A stretch of 64,000 bases of DNA from Crocodylus rhombifer (lineage: Eukaryota > Chordata > Crocodylia > Crocodylidae): assembly GCA_038503035.1 (NCBI GenBank), contig JAVSML010000029.1, forward strand, positions 1,263,799 through 1,327,798, given 5' to 3'. The first letter of the stretch is position 1. Every line of letters starts with the position of its first letter. Below, piece after piece: positions 29,601 to 42,246 of the stretch. A program made the position numbers and the translations under genes. The notes below the pieces were generated by a model, which saw nothing but the letters and a program-made list of their open reading frames with translations, ran no database searches and was not told the origin of the DNA.

Positions 29601-31729
29601 GCATCCCTCTACCAGTAGTGGATGTGCAGGATCTCTTTGCTGGCCTATTGTTATAATACATAGTTTTGCTTTTATAGTACATCTTTTCGTTATCTTTTAA
29701 AACTAACTTATTGTCAAGGCTAAGTGTGAATTCACAGTATTTAACCATATAGGCAAGCCTCTTCCACAGAAGGTGGGGATCTAAAATTTCTGAGCACATA
29801 ACCAGACAAGTGTAAGTTTTACAGCTGGCAAAGTCGCCTCTCCTAAGATCTGGCAAGACCTAGGCGAGGCAGGTAAAGCTGAGGCACCATAGATGAGGGA
29901 GGTGACCTTCAGAGCATCTCAGTCTGTTCTCAGTGGTCAAACAGCAGAAGGAAGAGCTTGGGGATGAAGAGTACTGTTGAAGGTGTGAGAACCCTTTGGA
30001 AGCATCTCTCAAAGGCACATCTGACCACATCCGGAGTCAGGGTGCATCACACATCTAAATTTGACTTCATTATCACTTTTCCTCTTTAAAAGTGCAGTGA
30101 CAAAGAAAAAAAAGATCCTATTTATTGCCATTCTCTTTAAGCCACACACATGGCATTTTTGTTTCAGAAATATGTGTATACTTAGTTGATATTATTTAAT
30201 CAGAATTAAAGTTAAATCAAAGTTCAACAATTACAAAATATACAGAAGACAAATAAAAAAAAACAGCTACAAATGACAACCTTGTCCCAAACTTTTGTTA
30301 GAACCAGATCAGCAATGCAGTAGTTTCTGCCATAAAACTTCATGCTGACAGGCCAAAGAGGTAAGGTAGCATTTGTACTTAGAATTGGGTTAGGCCACTG
30401 TGTGATGTGGCTTCAAGGGAAAAAATCTAGGCTAAATTTCTTTTCTAAGATTATTCTTCTCAAGAAATCACATCTAAACTAAAAAGGAGGTAGGGGGGGA
30501 GATGAATTGTTGGTTTCTGAACTGAAGAAAGGCTCAAAACTGTAATGGCAGCTGTATATCTAGGGATTAGTATTTTATATGTATATACATCAGCCTTCAT
30601 AATTCAAAAGGGTTTCAGTGTTAGGGTTCAGATTTTGAGCCATTTTTTGGTTATAAGAAAATGTACGTCTATGAAGGGGAAAGAAACCCTGCTGAAACCA
30701 AGCTAACTCCCTGTCAACACTTGTTCTTAAAATACGGTTGTTAACCAAAGTATGGACAGGGACTTGAAGTTCTACCTTCAGTACATTAAACAAGGTTAGG
30801 ACAAATAACAACATCTTGGGATGGGAGACATCAATCGGTGGACATCTAAATGCATTATCAAAGCTTGGTGATTCAGTATGCCTCAGGTACAATATAAATG
30901 ATTAGGGAACATTTCCCTAAGGAAAGATGTGAGGCAGTATGGATAAGGTAAAAAGTCAGGAGAGCCTGTAGACATGCGGGGACATTGAAGCAGCCTTGAT
31001 TAATTTAGTCTACTGGATTGCGCTAATTATTTTGCTCCAGCAGCCTCTGTGTTTCATGTATTCAGTGTCTCCATGTTTCAAAATGGCAGTGGGAGCACTT
31101 TACCTAAAGCTCGGTAGTTAAAGTGCCCTTGCTGTCATTTTGAAGCACGGAATGCTGAATACACAAGATGCTATGGGTACTTTAATCCACCGTTTCTCAA
31201 CCCGTGGTATGCATACCCCTGGGGGTACATGAGAGACAGGCAGGGGGTATGTAGGTGCCAAAAACCCCCGTAGCAAGGGGGCACCACCGCTCTCCCCACT
31301 GGGTTTGCACCCAGCCACTTGTCCCACCCCCCCCACCAAAGCCTGCCACAGGCTGCTGCAAGAGGGGGAAGGTGAGCACACAGTCACCCATGCACTCTCC
31401 ACCAACCCAGCTACAGGCAGGTAAGTTTCTTTCTTTATCCCGCCTGGGGCTTGGGGGCAGGGAGGGAGGGTGGGTGCAGACCGAGACCCATATAGTACAG
31501 GACAGAGTGTGGTAGGGGCAGGGTACTGTCCTGCTCCCTCCTGCACTGTGGGGATTACCCCATGTCCCGGCCTGCCTGGGGCCCAGTTCACTGCGCACAG
31601 GAGAGAGCAGGCTGCCACTGCAGGCTGGGGCTAGTGGTGGCACCGAGCTCTTCCCAGCACTCAGGGTGGCTGCGGTGATGGGAGGAGAGCTGCTATCACC
31701 CCAAAATTCACCACAGCCCTCCCCAACCT

Positions 31730-32125
31730 GGCCCCCCCGCACAGCCGCCAAACACCGGGAAAAGCCCAGTGCCACTGCCCCTTGCCTGTAGCCAGCCTGG
31801 GCTCTGGGCAGCTGCAGCAGGCAGGCTGCAAACAGTTGCATTGGCTCCGCAGCCCCAGCATCTGCTCCATACTGGCGACTGCATGTGTGCCTCAAAGCAC
31901 AGAGTAGGGGAGGGTTGTGCCACCTCAGACCCTAACCCCGCTCTCTGCTCTGAGGCGCACATGCAGTCACCCGTATGGGGCAGATGCTGGGGCTGCAGAG
32001 CCTGGTGCAGCTGTTTGCATCCTGCCCGCTGCCTGCTGCAGCTGCCCAGAACCCAGGCTGGCTACAGGCAGGGGCTGGCAGCAACACTGGGCTTTTCCAG
32101 GCTGCACTGCTTCAGGGCCCCCCTC
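31730..32125. repeat. imperfect palindrome of about 400 bases
   Basis: The left arm (about 31730-31922) and right arm (about 31937-32125) are inverse complements with scattered mismatches. Shared blocks are GCCTGTAGCCAGCCTGGG, CTGGGCAGCTGCAGCAGGCA, GCAGCCCCAGCATCTGC and GACTGCATGTG. The spacer is only about 15 bases. Part of the arm also resembles 45715-45815, so it belongs to a repeat family. Confidence 0.8.
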
Positions 32126-32545
32126 CACTGTCCGCTCTGAGGCATGATGCCAGAGCCCGGAGCAGCTCTTTGAGCCTCCTGGCTGCAGCCATCCCAGGCT
32201 CTGGGTAGCTGCTGCCAGCCACAGAGCCTGGGCTGCTTGCAGCAGAGCTTGCAACCTCCCAGCCGCCTGCTGGGAACAGCCCGGGCTCCATGGCAGGCAG
32301 CAGCTGCCTCCTTGTCTGTCTCTCTCTCTTTTCCTCCTTCTCTCTCACCCTCTTTTTCTCTCTCTCTTGCCCCTTCCTCCTTTCAACACTATGGCAAAAA
32401 ATTTGGCGTGCTATGCATTGCGCAGCACTTTAAATTCCTCAGCAATAATTTGGCATGCTGTGCTTTGCGTGGCACCGGGTTCAGCCCTCCTAGCTTTGGC
32501 CAACATCACCTCTAGCCCGGGTACATACTTGAGTTGTGCACCCCT

Positions 32546-32568
32546 GGTGTAAAAGGTGGCAACCCTAC
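32546..32568. mobile_element. MITE with GGGTTGCCAACC terminus, right end
   Basis: Reads GTGTAAAAGGTGGCAACCCT followed by ACC. The inverse complement begins GGTAGGGTTGCCACC, the partner of the left terminus at 28313. Confidence 0.55.
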
Positions 32569-34406
32569 CCACACCAGATCAGACATCTGTCATCTCATGG
32601 CCTTATATACACAGCCCTTCTTTCAACATATGGCACACATTAGTTTGTAAATATAAAATCCCCTGGAAAATGGAGTGTTGGGGTAGTTATTAAAATTTTC
32701 AGAAATTAGGGGGTATTTGCTACTTAAAAAGTTATAAAATGCTGCTTTAATTAAAGTGTCCCTGCCCTGGGAGCACATGTAAAGACACACCAGGAGACCA
32801 GTAACTGTGAAAATTGAAGAACCCATATCATTTTCTGGATATTAAATCTCAGTTTCCTGATTAAATTTCAGTTCAGACATATTGCTCCTTCAGTGAGTCC
32901 TGGCTTAAGCAAAAAGACAAGATGAAACAGAAAGAGGACAGAATCACGGAAACCAAGGGACAATGAGATCTTTAGAAGACAAGCATGGTTGCCTGTTTAA
33001 GGCAACTGTCTTGGTTGATGAAAAAAAAGATGGATCAGTTCTGAGCTATGGATAAGAAGAGGTAAAAGTGTTTTGTAGTTTAGTTTAAGGTGGCAGTCAG
33101 ATTGGAGAGGGTCTGGAATGGAACTGAAAGAGAACTCCAGGCAACATATTGTGAATACCACATTCACCGCACTCATCAAGAAAAGGGTAGTAAAGGCAGC
33201 AGTGGAAGAGGCAAGGTTTTTCAAAAGGAGGACAAGATTAAGACATGCTTGTTCTATGATCAGGACAAGCCAGAGGACAGCAAGTGTAGATGAGGAGGAT
33301 GAGAATAAGTACAACGGAAATCAGGACACTGGCATGAAACAGAGCTTCTGGGACAAAAAAAATAGAGATGAAAAACTTCAGAAAAATGCTGTAAGATGAG
33401 AATGGGAAAGGGAACATCGTATTCTGTCAATTCTCTCTCAAAACCAGCATGATCTGATGCAGAGGGAGAACTTGATAAAGGAGGAGGGCAGGATTTGAGA
33501 AGAAAGGAGGGGAGAATCAGAACAGTGAAAAGCAGCTGAGACTTCAGGCACAGGACTCAATTATGATGAACTAGAGCTGTTTAGAAAGAAATATAGCAAA
33601 CATGCAGCTGAATGAGTCAGATGAGTCATCAACGTGGAATCCAATGTCACTGAGGAAGGATAAGTGTGGGAGATTGTAAGAGGAGTGCAAGCAAGTTAGA
33701 AATCCAAGGCAAGAAGAATGACTGATGGAGCAGGGCTGTGTGGACAGTAGACGAAGGCAGAAAAGATGGGGAGAGAGGAGTTGGATGCAACACTATTTAG
33801 AAGAGGAGAAAGTAGGGGGAGAAAGCAGGAAGAGAAGACCAATGCAGTAGCATAACTAGGGCAGGGCAACATGCCACCAGGGTGCAAAGGGCAAAAGGAA
33901 TGGGAAAAAACAGCTTCTGCAGCAGCTGAACGATCATGGCACCAGCAGCAACTGGAAGACCGGAAATCACTGCTGCCCTTATGGGTGAGAGCTGCTCCAG
34001 GCAAACTGCTGCATCTGCTGGATCAAATTTGATCTGGGTCTCATCCAAGGCAGGCAGTGGAGGAGAGAGCCATACCATATTATATCACATTGATTGAAAT
34101 GCCTTTGACAGTTTGATTAAAGAGTCTTCAAGACTAATACAAGACTGAAAATTATTGTATGGTGTTCCTGTGTGCAAAAGAAAGCTAGCACATTCCACTG
34201 CACAAGAAAGTGAAATCCTGAGGTGAAACAATTTAATTCTTACAAGTATCTTGTGAAGGAGAGAAGTGCTCTGAGTGCAGTTAGTGTTAGAAGACAGCAT
34301 CCTCATCTGCACTGCTATCTGCACTGCAACCTAAGTAACAGCAATTAAGGCACAGCAGAGGCACTGTGATTTACTTGTCATTTTGCCAGGACCATAAACA
34401 ATTTCA

Positions 34407-34571
<165 letters not shown>

Positions 34572-35789
34572 TTAGCAATGACACAGACCAAGAGCTTTAA
34601 CAATATTAGCAGGCTATCCTGCATCATTAGAAGAACAATCCATAGTTAGAGAATCTGTCCACTTTCCCCACATCTCAAAACGAAGCATTTCACAGGAAAT
34701 ACTTACTATCTGTAGGCACAATCCCGTTCTCACTGAAGAAGCCAATGGCCAAATACTCATAAGCTCTGGTGATGGTTAGACTGGTCCTTAAAGCAGCAAT
34801 TACAGGTTTTTTTATGCAAGGGCAGATGCTTCAGTGAAGTATACAAATATGGGCTACATTATCCAGAAATGACTCTATTCTGAATGTTAAGCCTGTCGCC
34901 ACAACTGACTCTTAAGAGAGAATTTTCAAACATACATCTCAAAGTTGCTTCCAGATGAAAATAAGTATCATTAAGATAATTTTAGATGAGGAAAATACAA
35001 CAGAGATGAAAGCGACTGGAACATGGGGTTTGGTTTTGGAGTTGTATGTGTAATTCAGGGAGATATATGTTGGCACAGAATTAACATTATACATTGTTTT
35101 TAAGTTTGTTCCTACATGAAAACAGTTAGTATTCTGAACCACTCAACAGTGATAGGTTAAAAAAAAGAAATGAGAAACCATGAGGAGACAGGTCAAATTT
35201 TGGGGGGTGGAACCCTTTGTTAAGATCTTCACCAGGTTTAATAGTTAATGAAATAAGTTTGACTTGAATTAGTTATCATTCCTTCTTATTACTACAGTTA
35301 AATAGCAGCTACCATCAGTATTGGGTATTAAGAATTAAAACAGTGCAAGATAAGCAGCAGGCAGAGTGCATAGCTTAAATGAACACAACATTTACAACTG
35401 TTTGTACTTTGCACTGCTAGAAAAAGAATGCTACATCCCAGTGGCCCAATTTGTGAGATCTCCACAGAGGCCTGAGAAATCTGCAATAAGAACTCCCATG
35501 CCTTTCCCCACATTTTTCAGCTGCACAAAGGAATTAATGTGCATCATTATATTTCAGAGTTAGAAAAATCAATCTTCTGAAATAGAAAACTGTACGTTAA
35601 ATCTATCTTCTGTATTTATAGGATGCCAGTCACTGTAGTGCTGACGTGCCAATTACAGTCCTAGTGGTACAAGACAAGCTACTTTCTCTCCTATACTTGA
35701 GCCCCAGTTTGGCACACAATGGTGAAGTGAAGGTGCTTACTACAGCCTGACTTAATAAGCTCCAAAACGCAACTTGCAACTCCCTGGTG

Positions 35790-36400
35790 ATGCTGTGGCC
35801 CACAGTTAGCTTTACTTTAGCAAGCTACAATTGCCCCTTTCCCCCAGGAAAAAGAGGGTAGAATATAATGTAGGGCCAGGCAGATGGGGGCCACATGAGG
35901 AATAGGCTGCAGACCAAAGGCTGCTCACAATGTGGGCAGTGCTGCTTTCCCTTCTAGGCTCTCCCCTGCTGTGTAAGGCAGCCCAGCTCCCCAGTGCCTC
36001 CCGGATACATGTACTGTGCAGGCAACCCAACTCCCCACTCCTCTCCTGGCCATGTGTGCAGCACAGGCAGCCCCCTCATTTTGCAGCATAGGTAGCCTCT
36101 TTTTCCCCACTGTATGTACGGCACTCCCCTACCCCACTATACATGTTGCACGGGTACCCACTCCCCACTCACTCCACACCCAAAAGCAAGGGAAGGAAGA
36201 AGCTGGAGGAGGGAAAGGGAATCCAAAGAACCCAGATGCCATGGTAGGAACAATGGTGGGAAGGGGCGGTAGTGGCAGCTGTGCCATGAAGCTACATACT
36301 AAACACATAAGCCCAAAAGCCGCATATTAACTTTTCAGGGGCTCCATGCATCCTGCAGGCCACCAGTTACAGAGCGCTGTTATGATGAGTGGCTCTGAAC
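35790..36400. other. GC-rich patch, probable unassigned repeat
   Basis: A C/G-rich block in AT-rich intron, with repeated 'catgt-gcacaggcagccc' phrases (36005, 36050, 36140). It looks like a nonautonomous element interior, but the ends were not found. Confidence 0.35.
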
Positions 36401-37716
36401 TTGTCATGGGAAACAAGCTAATTTTTCAATGGTGACATTTTTAAAACAAACATATTCTGAAATGGAGGCTTGTCTATGGAATCATTTTATATATATAAAA
36501 AGGTGACACTAAGACACAGCACTACAGCATTTCCACTACAGACATCTCGCTTCAAGATTGGTAAGGAAAGCAGCACATGGAACAAGGGTACTGTCTTAAA
36601 GTCTCAGTCCTGCAGAGTAGATGAAAACAGGATTAGGAAACTACTCTCCACCAAGTCCCTCAATGCAAGCAGCAATAAATAGATTCCTCCGCAGTATATA
36701 TGCATGAACCAAGAGAGGAATTTCATTAATGCAGTGGTGGCTCAAGTACCTTCTAGATCTCCTTCTGTGTATGAAAGGAGCTGAGAGTGTAATATGCAAT
36801 ATCAGCCAAAAATAGTACCGCAGGGACCAAAATCTGTTCTACTCAATTCAGAGCTCCTTATTTACCAATGCATATGGAAAGACAGTCTCCAAAAAAGAAT
36901 GTCCCCAAACTCCACCTTCAGAGAGTAAAATGGGGGGGGCTCAATTAAAAAAATACAAAAATGAAAACAAAAATCTACTAAATGGAAGATTCTATTTTAC
37001 AGATGAGCAACCAACCGGAGGGCTGGTGAAGCTAGTCCTCTAATCTTGCACCTGAGTGCACCCTGCTGTAAAACCATCTGCTATAAAGATTCTTCCTTCT
37101 TAATGTTACAACGTTTTAATCTTTATGCCAGCGAGTGGAAGATTTGGTTCTGTATTTTAGTGTTTTATCATAAAGTGTATACACCTATCTTCTGGGTACT
37201 GTATTTTTATTCAGCTGTGTCATGCGGAAGAGAACCACTCAGCTTTAGAGAGTAGGCTAAGAATAGGTTAATACATATGAAACTCTCAAGACCCCATAAA
37301 CATTTACAAAAAAGCAGATTTAAGCAAACTGTCCTTTAATGAGCTGCTGGTTCCCTGTCAGCTAAACATATATTAAAAAGGTTCTTAACAGAGTTCAGAG
37401 TACAGGAACTCCCTAATTAGTAACACTATCCTACACTTGCATCTCTCAAACACCAAGATATCTAATTAATTGTTTAGTTAAAAGAATTATGTATAAATAC
37501 AGAAATACACAGATACCCCAATCAGACCTTGCCCTAAGATATTTTACGGAAAGATTCTGACTCCAAACCTCAAAACTAGATTAGAAACTAAACAAATGGA
37601 ACAGAAAGAAACAAATAAGTACAACCAGGAAGTTCTTCATGATAGACAACAGTTCCAAGCAAAGTAACATACCAGGGTTCTGCAGTAATCACAGCAGAGG
37701 TAAACCTTAAGAGAGG

Positions 37717-37906
37717 GCCTAGAACAGGAGCGGACAATTATTTCAGGCAAAGGGCCACGTACCGAGTTTTGGCAAGCCATTGAGGGCTGTATGGGTAGCC
37801 CCACCCCCTGATCACCATTTTGGGACTGGAAGGACTTCCAGATAGAATGGCTTGACAGGCCGGATGTAGAACCACAGGCTGTATTTTGCCTGCCCTTGGC
37901 CTAGAA
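37717..37906. mobile_element. hAT-type MITE with perfect 8-bp target-site duplication
   Basis: The 8-base direct repeat GCCTAGAA lies at 37717-37724 and 37899-37906. Between them is a 174-base element (37725-37898) that starts CAGGAGCGGACAATTATTT and whose right end in inverse complement starts CAAGGGCAGGCAAAATA. These are imperfect hAT termini. There is no coding sequence. The same left terminus appears at 42304. Confidence 0.9.
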
Positions 37907-38199
37907 CTATCCTAAACTGCTATTTTAAGCCCCAAACTGCAAAGCCTTATGCATGTGATTACCTTTATGCAGTATAACATATTTGTCTGGCAGATACCTG
38001 AAACAAATTTATTAATTATCCTTGAAATTTTGGCCATCAGTGGTAAGTTACTAGATTTATTATATCCTACACTGAAAAACACCTCCACCCTTCACCCTCA
38101 CCTTCATATACATGCAGATTAATAGTTCCTGCTAAAGACACAATCTGTACAAAAGGACCATTGCCAGGTAGAGTATTGAGCACTATTACATTACTTTTG

Positions 38200-38760
38200 T
38201 AGAACATGCATATGCATTTTGATGGAAGTTCTTTGAATCTTCTTTTGGTTCTTTTGGGATGGGAGAGATCAGTGGCATTTTTAGGTTTTATGAGCTTAAA
38301 CTACTTGTACGCAAGAGATGGCACTTTAAGTTGCTACATCAAGAGCAGACATGCTGCTGTTGCAAGACTTGCACTGTTTGCGCTTCTGCTCTGCCTCAGC
38401 AGTTCTCATCTGCGCAAAGACTGTAGCTGCAGTATGGAAGATGCTTCACTAGGTGGAATAATCATGAGCAAGATCTTTCCAAGACTTCAGGTCAATGCTG
38501 AAACATTTCAAGGACGACTTGAGGGAGTCCTTGAAATGTTTCTTCTGGCCCCCTAAGCGCACTTTCTCTCCTTCAGTTCACTGGGTATCTCTTGCTCAAT
38601 GTGCCACAGACCGTACAAAGCACATATTGCCTCATCAGCCACTCATATGCTCACAGAAACCAACTAGTGATGTCATGGTCATCTTCAAATTTGAAGGACG
38701 AACAACAATCACTTGTAAGAGTCCAGACCTCGCAACAATTAGGTCAAAACAGGTTGACTG
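38200..38760 (-). pseudogene. old non-LTR retrotransposon ORF2 tail
   Basis: On the minus strand the clearest block (38560-38470) reads GGQKKHFKDSLKSSLKCFSI then DLKSWKDLAHD, matching the 'GRPKKRYKDTLKASLK..I....WE.LA.DR..W' block after the RT domain in RTE-like and related LINEs. Farther down, 'QMRTAEAEQKRKQCKSC' fits the basic stretch that follows. Many stops. The exact clade is uncertain. Confidence 0.55.
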
Positions 38761-41284
38761 AAACTTGCAGGACCCACCCTAGAGAGGACACCAGAACAAC
38801 ATCTACATGACTATACAAACCTTCCAAATACCTACTCTGGCCTTTTTTGTATTTGTGTTTTAAATGAAAACTTCCCAATTTGCTAATGTTAAGTGCTGCT
38901 CAATCAGTAAAAACTCTGGAACAGATAGGTGGCTGACGGCATTTTGCCAGCATCCTCTAATTCTGATGAAGAAAAAAGATCTAGATAAAACAATGATAAA
39001 AATGTGGGTCCATGCGCTGTACCAGGATTCACAGGGTACGTACCAGTAGATAACTGGTGACCTAGGCTGGGAATGTGGCAGTCTAGGCTTGAACTGTGCA
39101 CAGATTTGAACTGTGATAAGTAGATGAGCTACACACAATGAGCAGGCTGTTTGAATTGAGGAAACCTAATAAATTCAAGCTCACATATTACTTCAATACT
39201 GGGCCTGTGAGTGGGATTCTTCTGACACACTGGATTTTCATATGAGCACAACTTGCAAGTTCTATACAGCGAGTAGAAGTCACAGTTTATTTATCCATGG
39301 TCACCTGGCTGAATTATGGAGACATTATGGCAGAAGGCAATCATAAAAGCTGCTATTTTAGTTCCCAATTCTCAGAAGATATATGAATGGGATTAATTTT
39401 ATGCATTCTTGAATATGTAAGTGATTTCAGCCTAGTGGCAGCAAATTATCAATAATAGCAGAGTTGTTCTTTTCCATACAACATGCATCTTCCTCACCCT
39501 TAGCAATGCATGAAATTGTTTCCCTTTCAGTTACTTGCGTGAGTCTGGAATGAGATAGCCTGAGTCTACTGTTCTAGAAGCATGTGGTTTCTCCAACCCA
39601 TTCCATGTCTTTCTTTAAACGGAACTGTGCGATCTCATTGGGCCCCCTGCAGGTTTAAGTATTTATTTTCCAAGTATTACTGCCTCCATTCTAGGTAGAA
39701 AAAGGGTCTAAAAATTAACTACCCTGTAAACATGGAGTAGTTTTCATGTGTCAGAGTTGATAAGAGATAGTGATCAATCATAAAAATAAAGTGTCTCAGA
39801 AGTCTGCTGCTGGAGTGCTGCAGTGTAAATGTAGCTGTATTCCTGTAATGGCAGCAAATCCTTCAAGAGACTACCTGAAAGCATTTTACTATTTATGCCA
39901 TTGGCGTTACAGCTGAGTAAAAGGAAAAATTAGTCCAGTTAAAAAATGTTCAATACAAGTAATATGACATTACTTTAGTGATTATGTTCTTAACACTTAG
40001 CATCCAGGATTCCAATAGCAAACACAAGGTCATCAGTTAAAATCACTTTCCTAGACCAAGTGACTGTATTTAACTGGCAGTAAACACTGAAGCAATTTCT
40101 AAAACAGTCACACCATTAAAGCATTTCCATCAATAGAGCAAATGTGTGATATTTAACGAGGTTTTTAATTCTTCAAAGCTCTTGCCATTCAGTGACAAAG
40201 GCTGCATGAGTCACCCATATAGAGACACAGGCAGAATTGTTCATCCATAAGCAGCACCACTTGCTGCAAAAGCAGCTGTTTGTTCATCTCTTGCCAGAAG
40301 TAAAGTTGACGCAGACTAGCTGGGCAGGATGCCCTCCTTTGCTTTGAAAAACAGGGAGAGAAAAATGGAAGGATAAAAATCTAAGAACAAGTATTTGTTA
40401 TAAATTTTCGGGTTTTTGTATATGCTATAATTTATCTGGACTCCATTGTTGAAGTAAAATCAGCTCTTAATTCAGGAGAAGGGATAAGAAGAGAGCAGTC
40501 CAGGAGAGAAACCCAGAACTTCCTTTATCAAAGACAGGAGAGAGTTAAGGAAGACATGGAGGCTAAGGCCACAGTTAGGCCAATACCTGTCAGGAGATTC
40601 AAAAGACAGCAAGCTGGTAGTAAAATAAACTCTGTATGTCACTTTTTAAAGTGAAAAGTAGCTGTGTTGCAGAGCTGAAAATCTTTTAGTAAATTAATCC
40701 CTGGTGCAATTCTCCATTCCTGTTCTTCCTCCATTTTTTTTTTTTTAGGAATTTGATAATCACAGCATGAATTTTAAGCAACTCTTGCAGGATAACTGAG
40801 TTTACTGAGTGACAAACAAGGATTGCTAAATTCAATCCAGCCCATCCTGTAAGAGTACAGATGTTCCAGAGATGGCCAGCTGGAGAAAACTGACCTGTAC
40901 AAAGAATTCTGGGCAAAGACAGCTTAGAATGCCAAAAATGGGCCTACGGATATCAAAACCAGTGTTTTAAAGGGGAAAAAAAAAATCACAGAATAGGCCA
41001 ATAAATAAATTAGCTTTAACCCTTAGCTTAATTCATACCTGTTGTTAAAAGGACCTAAAAACAAAACAAACAAAAAAAAATCAACAAAAAGTACTTCACT
41101 CAAAAATCAATGGTAGTAAACTACTTGAATCCTAAAATATAGCTGGAAGTAGAGAATAAAATATCTGGAACTGGGCAGTTTTCAGATAGCTAAACTGCAC
41201 ACAACATACTCTAGAAATTCCTTCTCTGTGACAAAAATGCATAATTATTTTTAATGTGCAGGGCCACATACAGTCCATAAATAA

Positions 41285-41775
41285 ATAAATATCCACATAC
41301 GTAGACAAAGGGTGCAGTCAGAAGTACAGCTCCCAGGTCCAAAAAGGACTTTTTTATGGAAAGCACCACGATTTAAACTGATCCTTCTGACCCAACAGAT
41401 GTTAGCTGTTGGGTTGGGAGCGTGGGAGATCAAGCTGCAATTTGGAGCTGATCCAGGGCGAAAGATTACAGCTCCATCTCTCCCTCCCAGACCCTGTGCT
41501 GACTCAGGATGGGAGGAGGAAAAGGCAGGGGAGGGAGATCTGTTTTGGAGTTTCCCCAGCCACACTGGAGATGGTGGTGGTGGAGATCCAATCCACCTGC
41601 CCCCCTCAGCACAGCTGGGGAAATCCCAAAACGGACCTCTCTCCCTTGCCTTCTCTCCCACTCATCCTGAGACAGCAGCAGCGGCTGAGCTGTGCTGCAG
41701 AAGCCCATCACTGGAGCAGACCGAAATTAATGAAAGCACTCTGCTTTGGAGTGTCTTCATTTGAACGCTCATACA
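41285..41775. repeat. GC-rich repeat with internal foldback
   Basis: Starts with about 25 bases shared with the TIR element at 2293. Inside, 41502-41576 and 41593-41671 are inverse complements along about 75 bases (shared: GTTTTGG, TTTCCCCAGC, CTCAGGATG), with a spacer of about 16 bases. The overlapping ORFs on both strands come from this symmetry. Confidence 0.6.
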
Positions 41776-42246
41776 ATAAGAGTTAATTTGTCACTCAATC
41801 AGAGTGCCCTGCAGCTGTGCTCTTCTATTAGGGCATGGCTTTAGAGTGCTTTCAAAGGGCTGATCATATGACAAATGTAATTTCTGTCTGTGCCCGAAGT
41901 GGGAAACGGGGCATGAGAACTTTCAGCAGGAATGGTGCTGATGGACAGCAGCACCAGGCTAAGAATTTGGACACAGAACTGAGTATCCTTATAATTTCAG
42001 CAACTACAGTCAAGCATAGATGGAAAGATATGCTGACCTCTAAGGGTATGTCCCCACCACAATACTGTTTAAAGATATTCTAACTACTTCAAGTACCAAA
42101 AGGGTACATGAGCACAGCTATGTTATCATGGCATCCTGTTCCAACCTAATCATCCTGCCTCTGCTGTTAGAACTGGTAGTATCATGAGTATGTCATGGCA
42201 ACTGAGATTCCTCGGATCCATGGATAAGGCCCATGGCTTCTTAGGA

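Larger units (their letters stand above)
28437..32545. mobile_element. 4.1-kb GC-rich compound insertion with hAT-like ends
   Basis: The left end TAGAGGTGCAT and the inverse complement of the right end CAGGGGTGCAC have the form of hAT termini. No transposase is found. Inside are GC-rich low-complexity stretches, an unassigned segment with open frames (29010-29600), another hAT-type terminus at about 31190 (TTTCTCAACCCGTGG) without a visible partner, a 400-base palindrome (31730-32125) and a CT-rich stretch (32310-32385). No 8-base duplication fits the ends, so it may be several nested elements. Confidence 0.4.

Noticed and set aside
31118..32254. ORFs up to 232 codons on both strands
   Set aside because: They fall on the 400-base palindrome and nearby GC-rich repeat, where symmetry and composition keep several frames open. 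Sequence is Ala/Gly/Cys/Pro-rich without domains.
33090..33400. Two open plus-strand frames of 67 and 93 codons
   Set aside because: Lys/Glu/Arg-rich peptides from an A/G-rich intron stretch, with no splice sites or family resemblance.
41251..41786. ORFs of 81-150 codons on both strands
   Set aside because: Produced by the foldback repeat; the same peptides appear in inverse frames.
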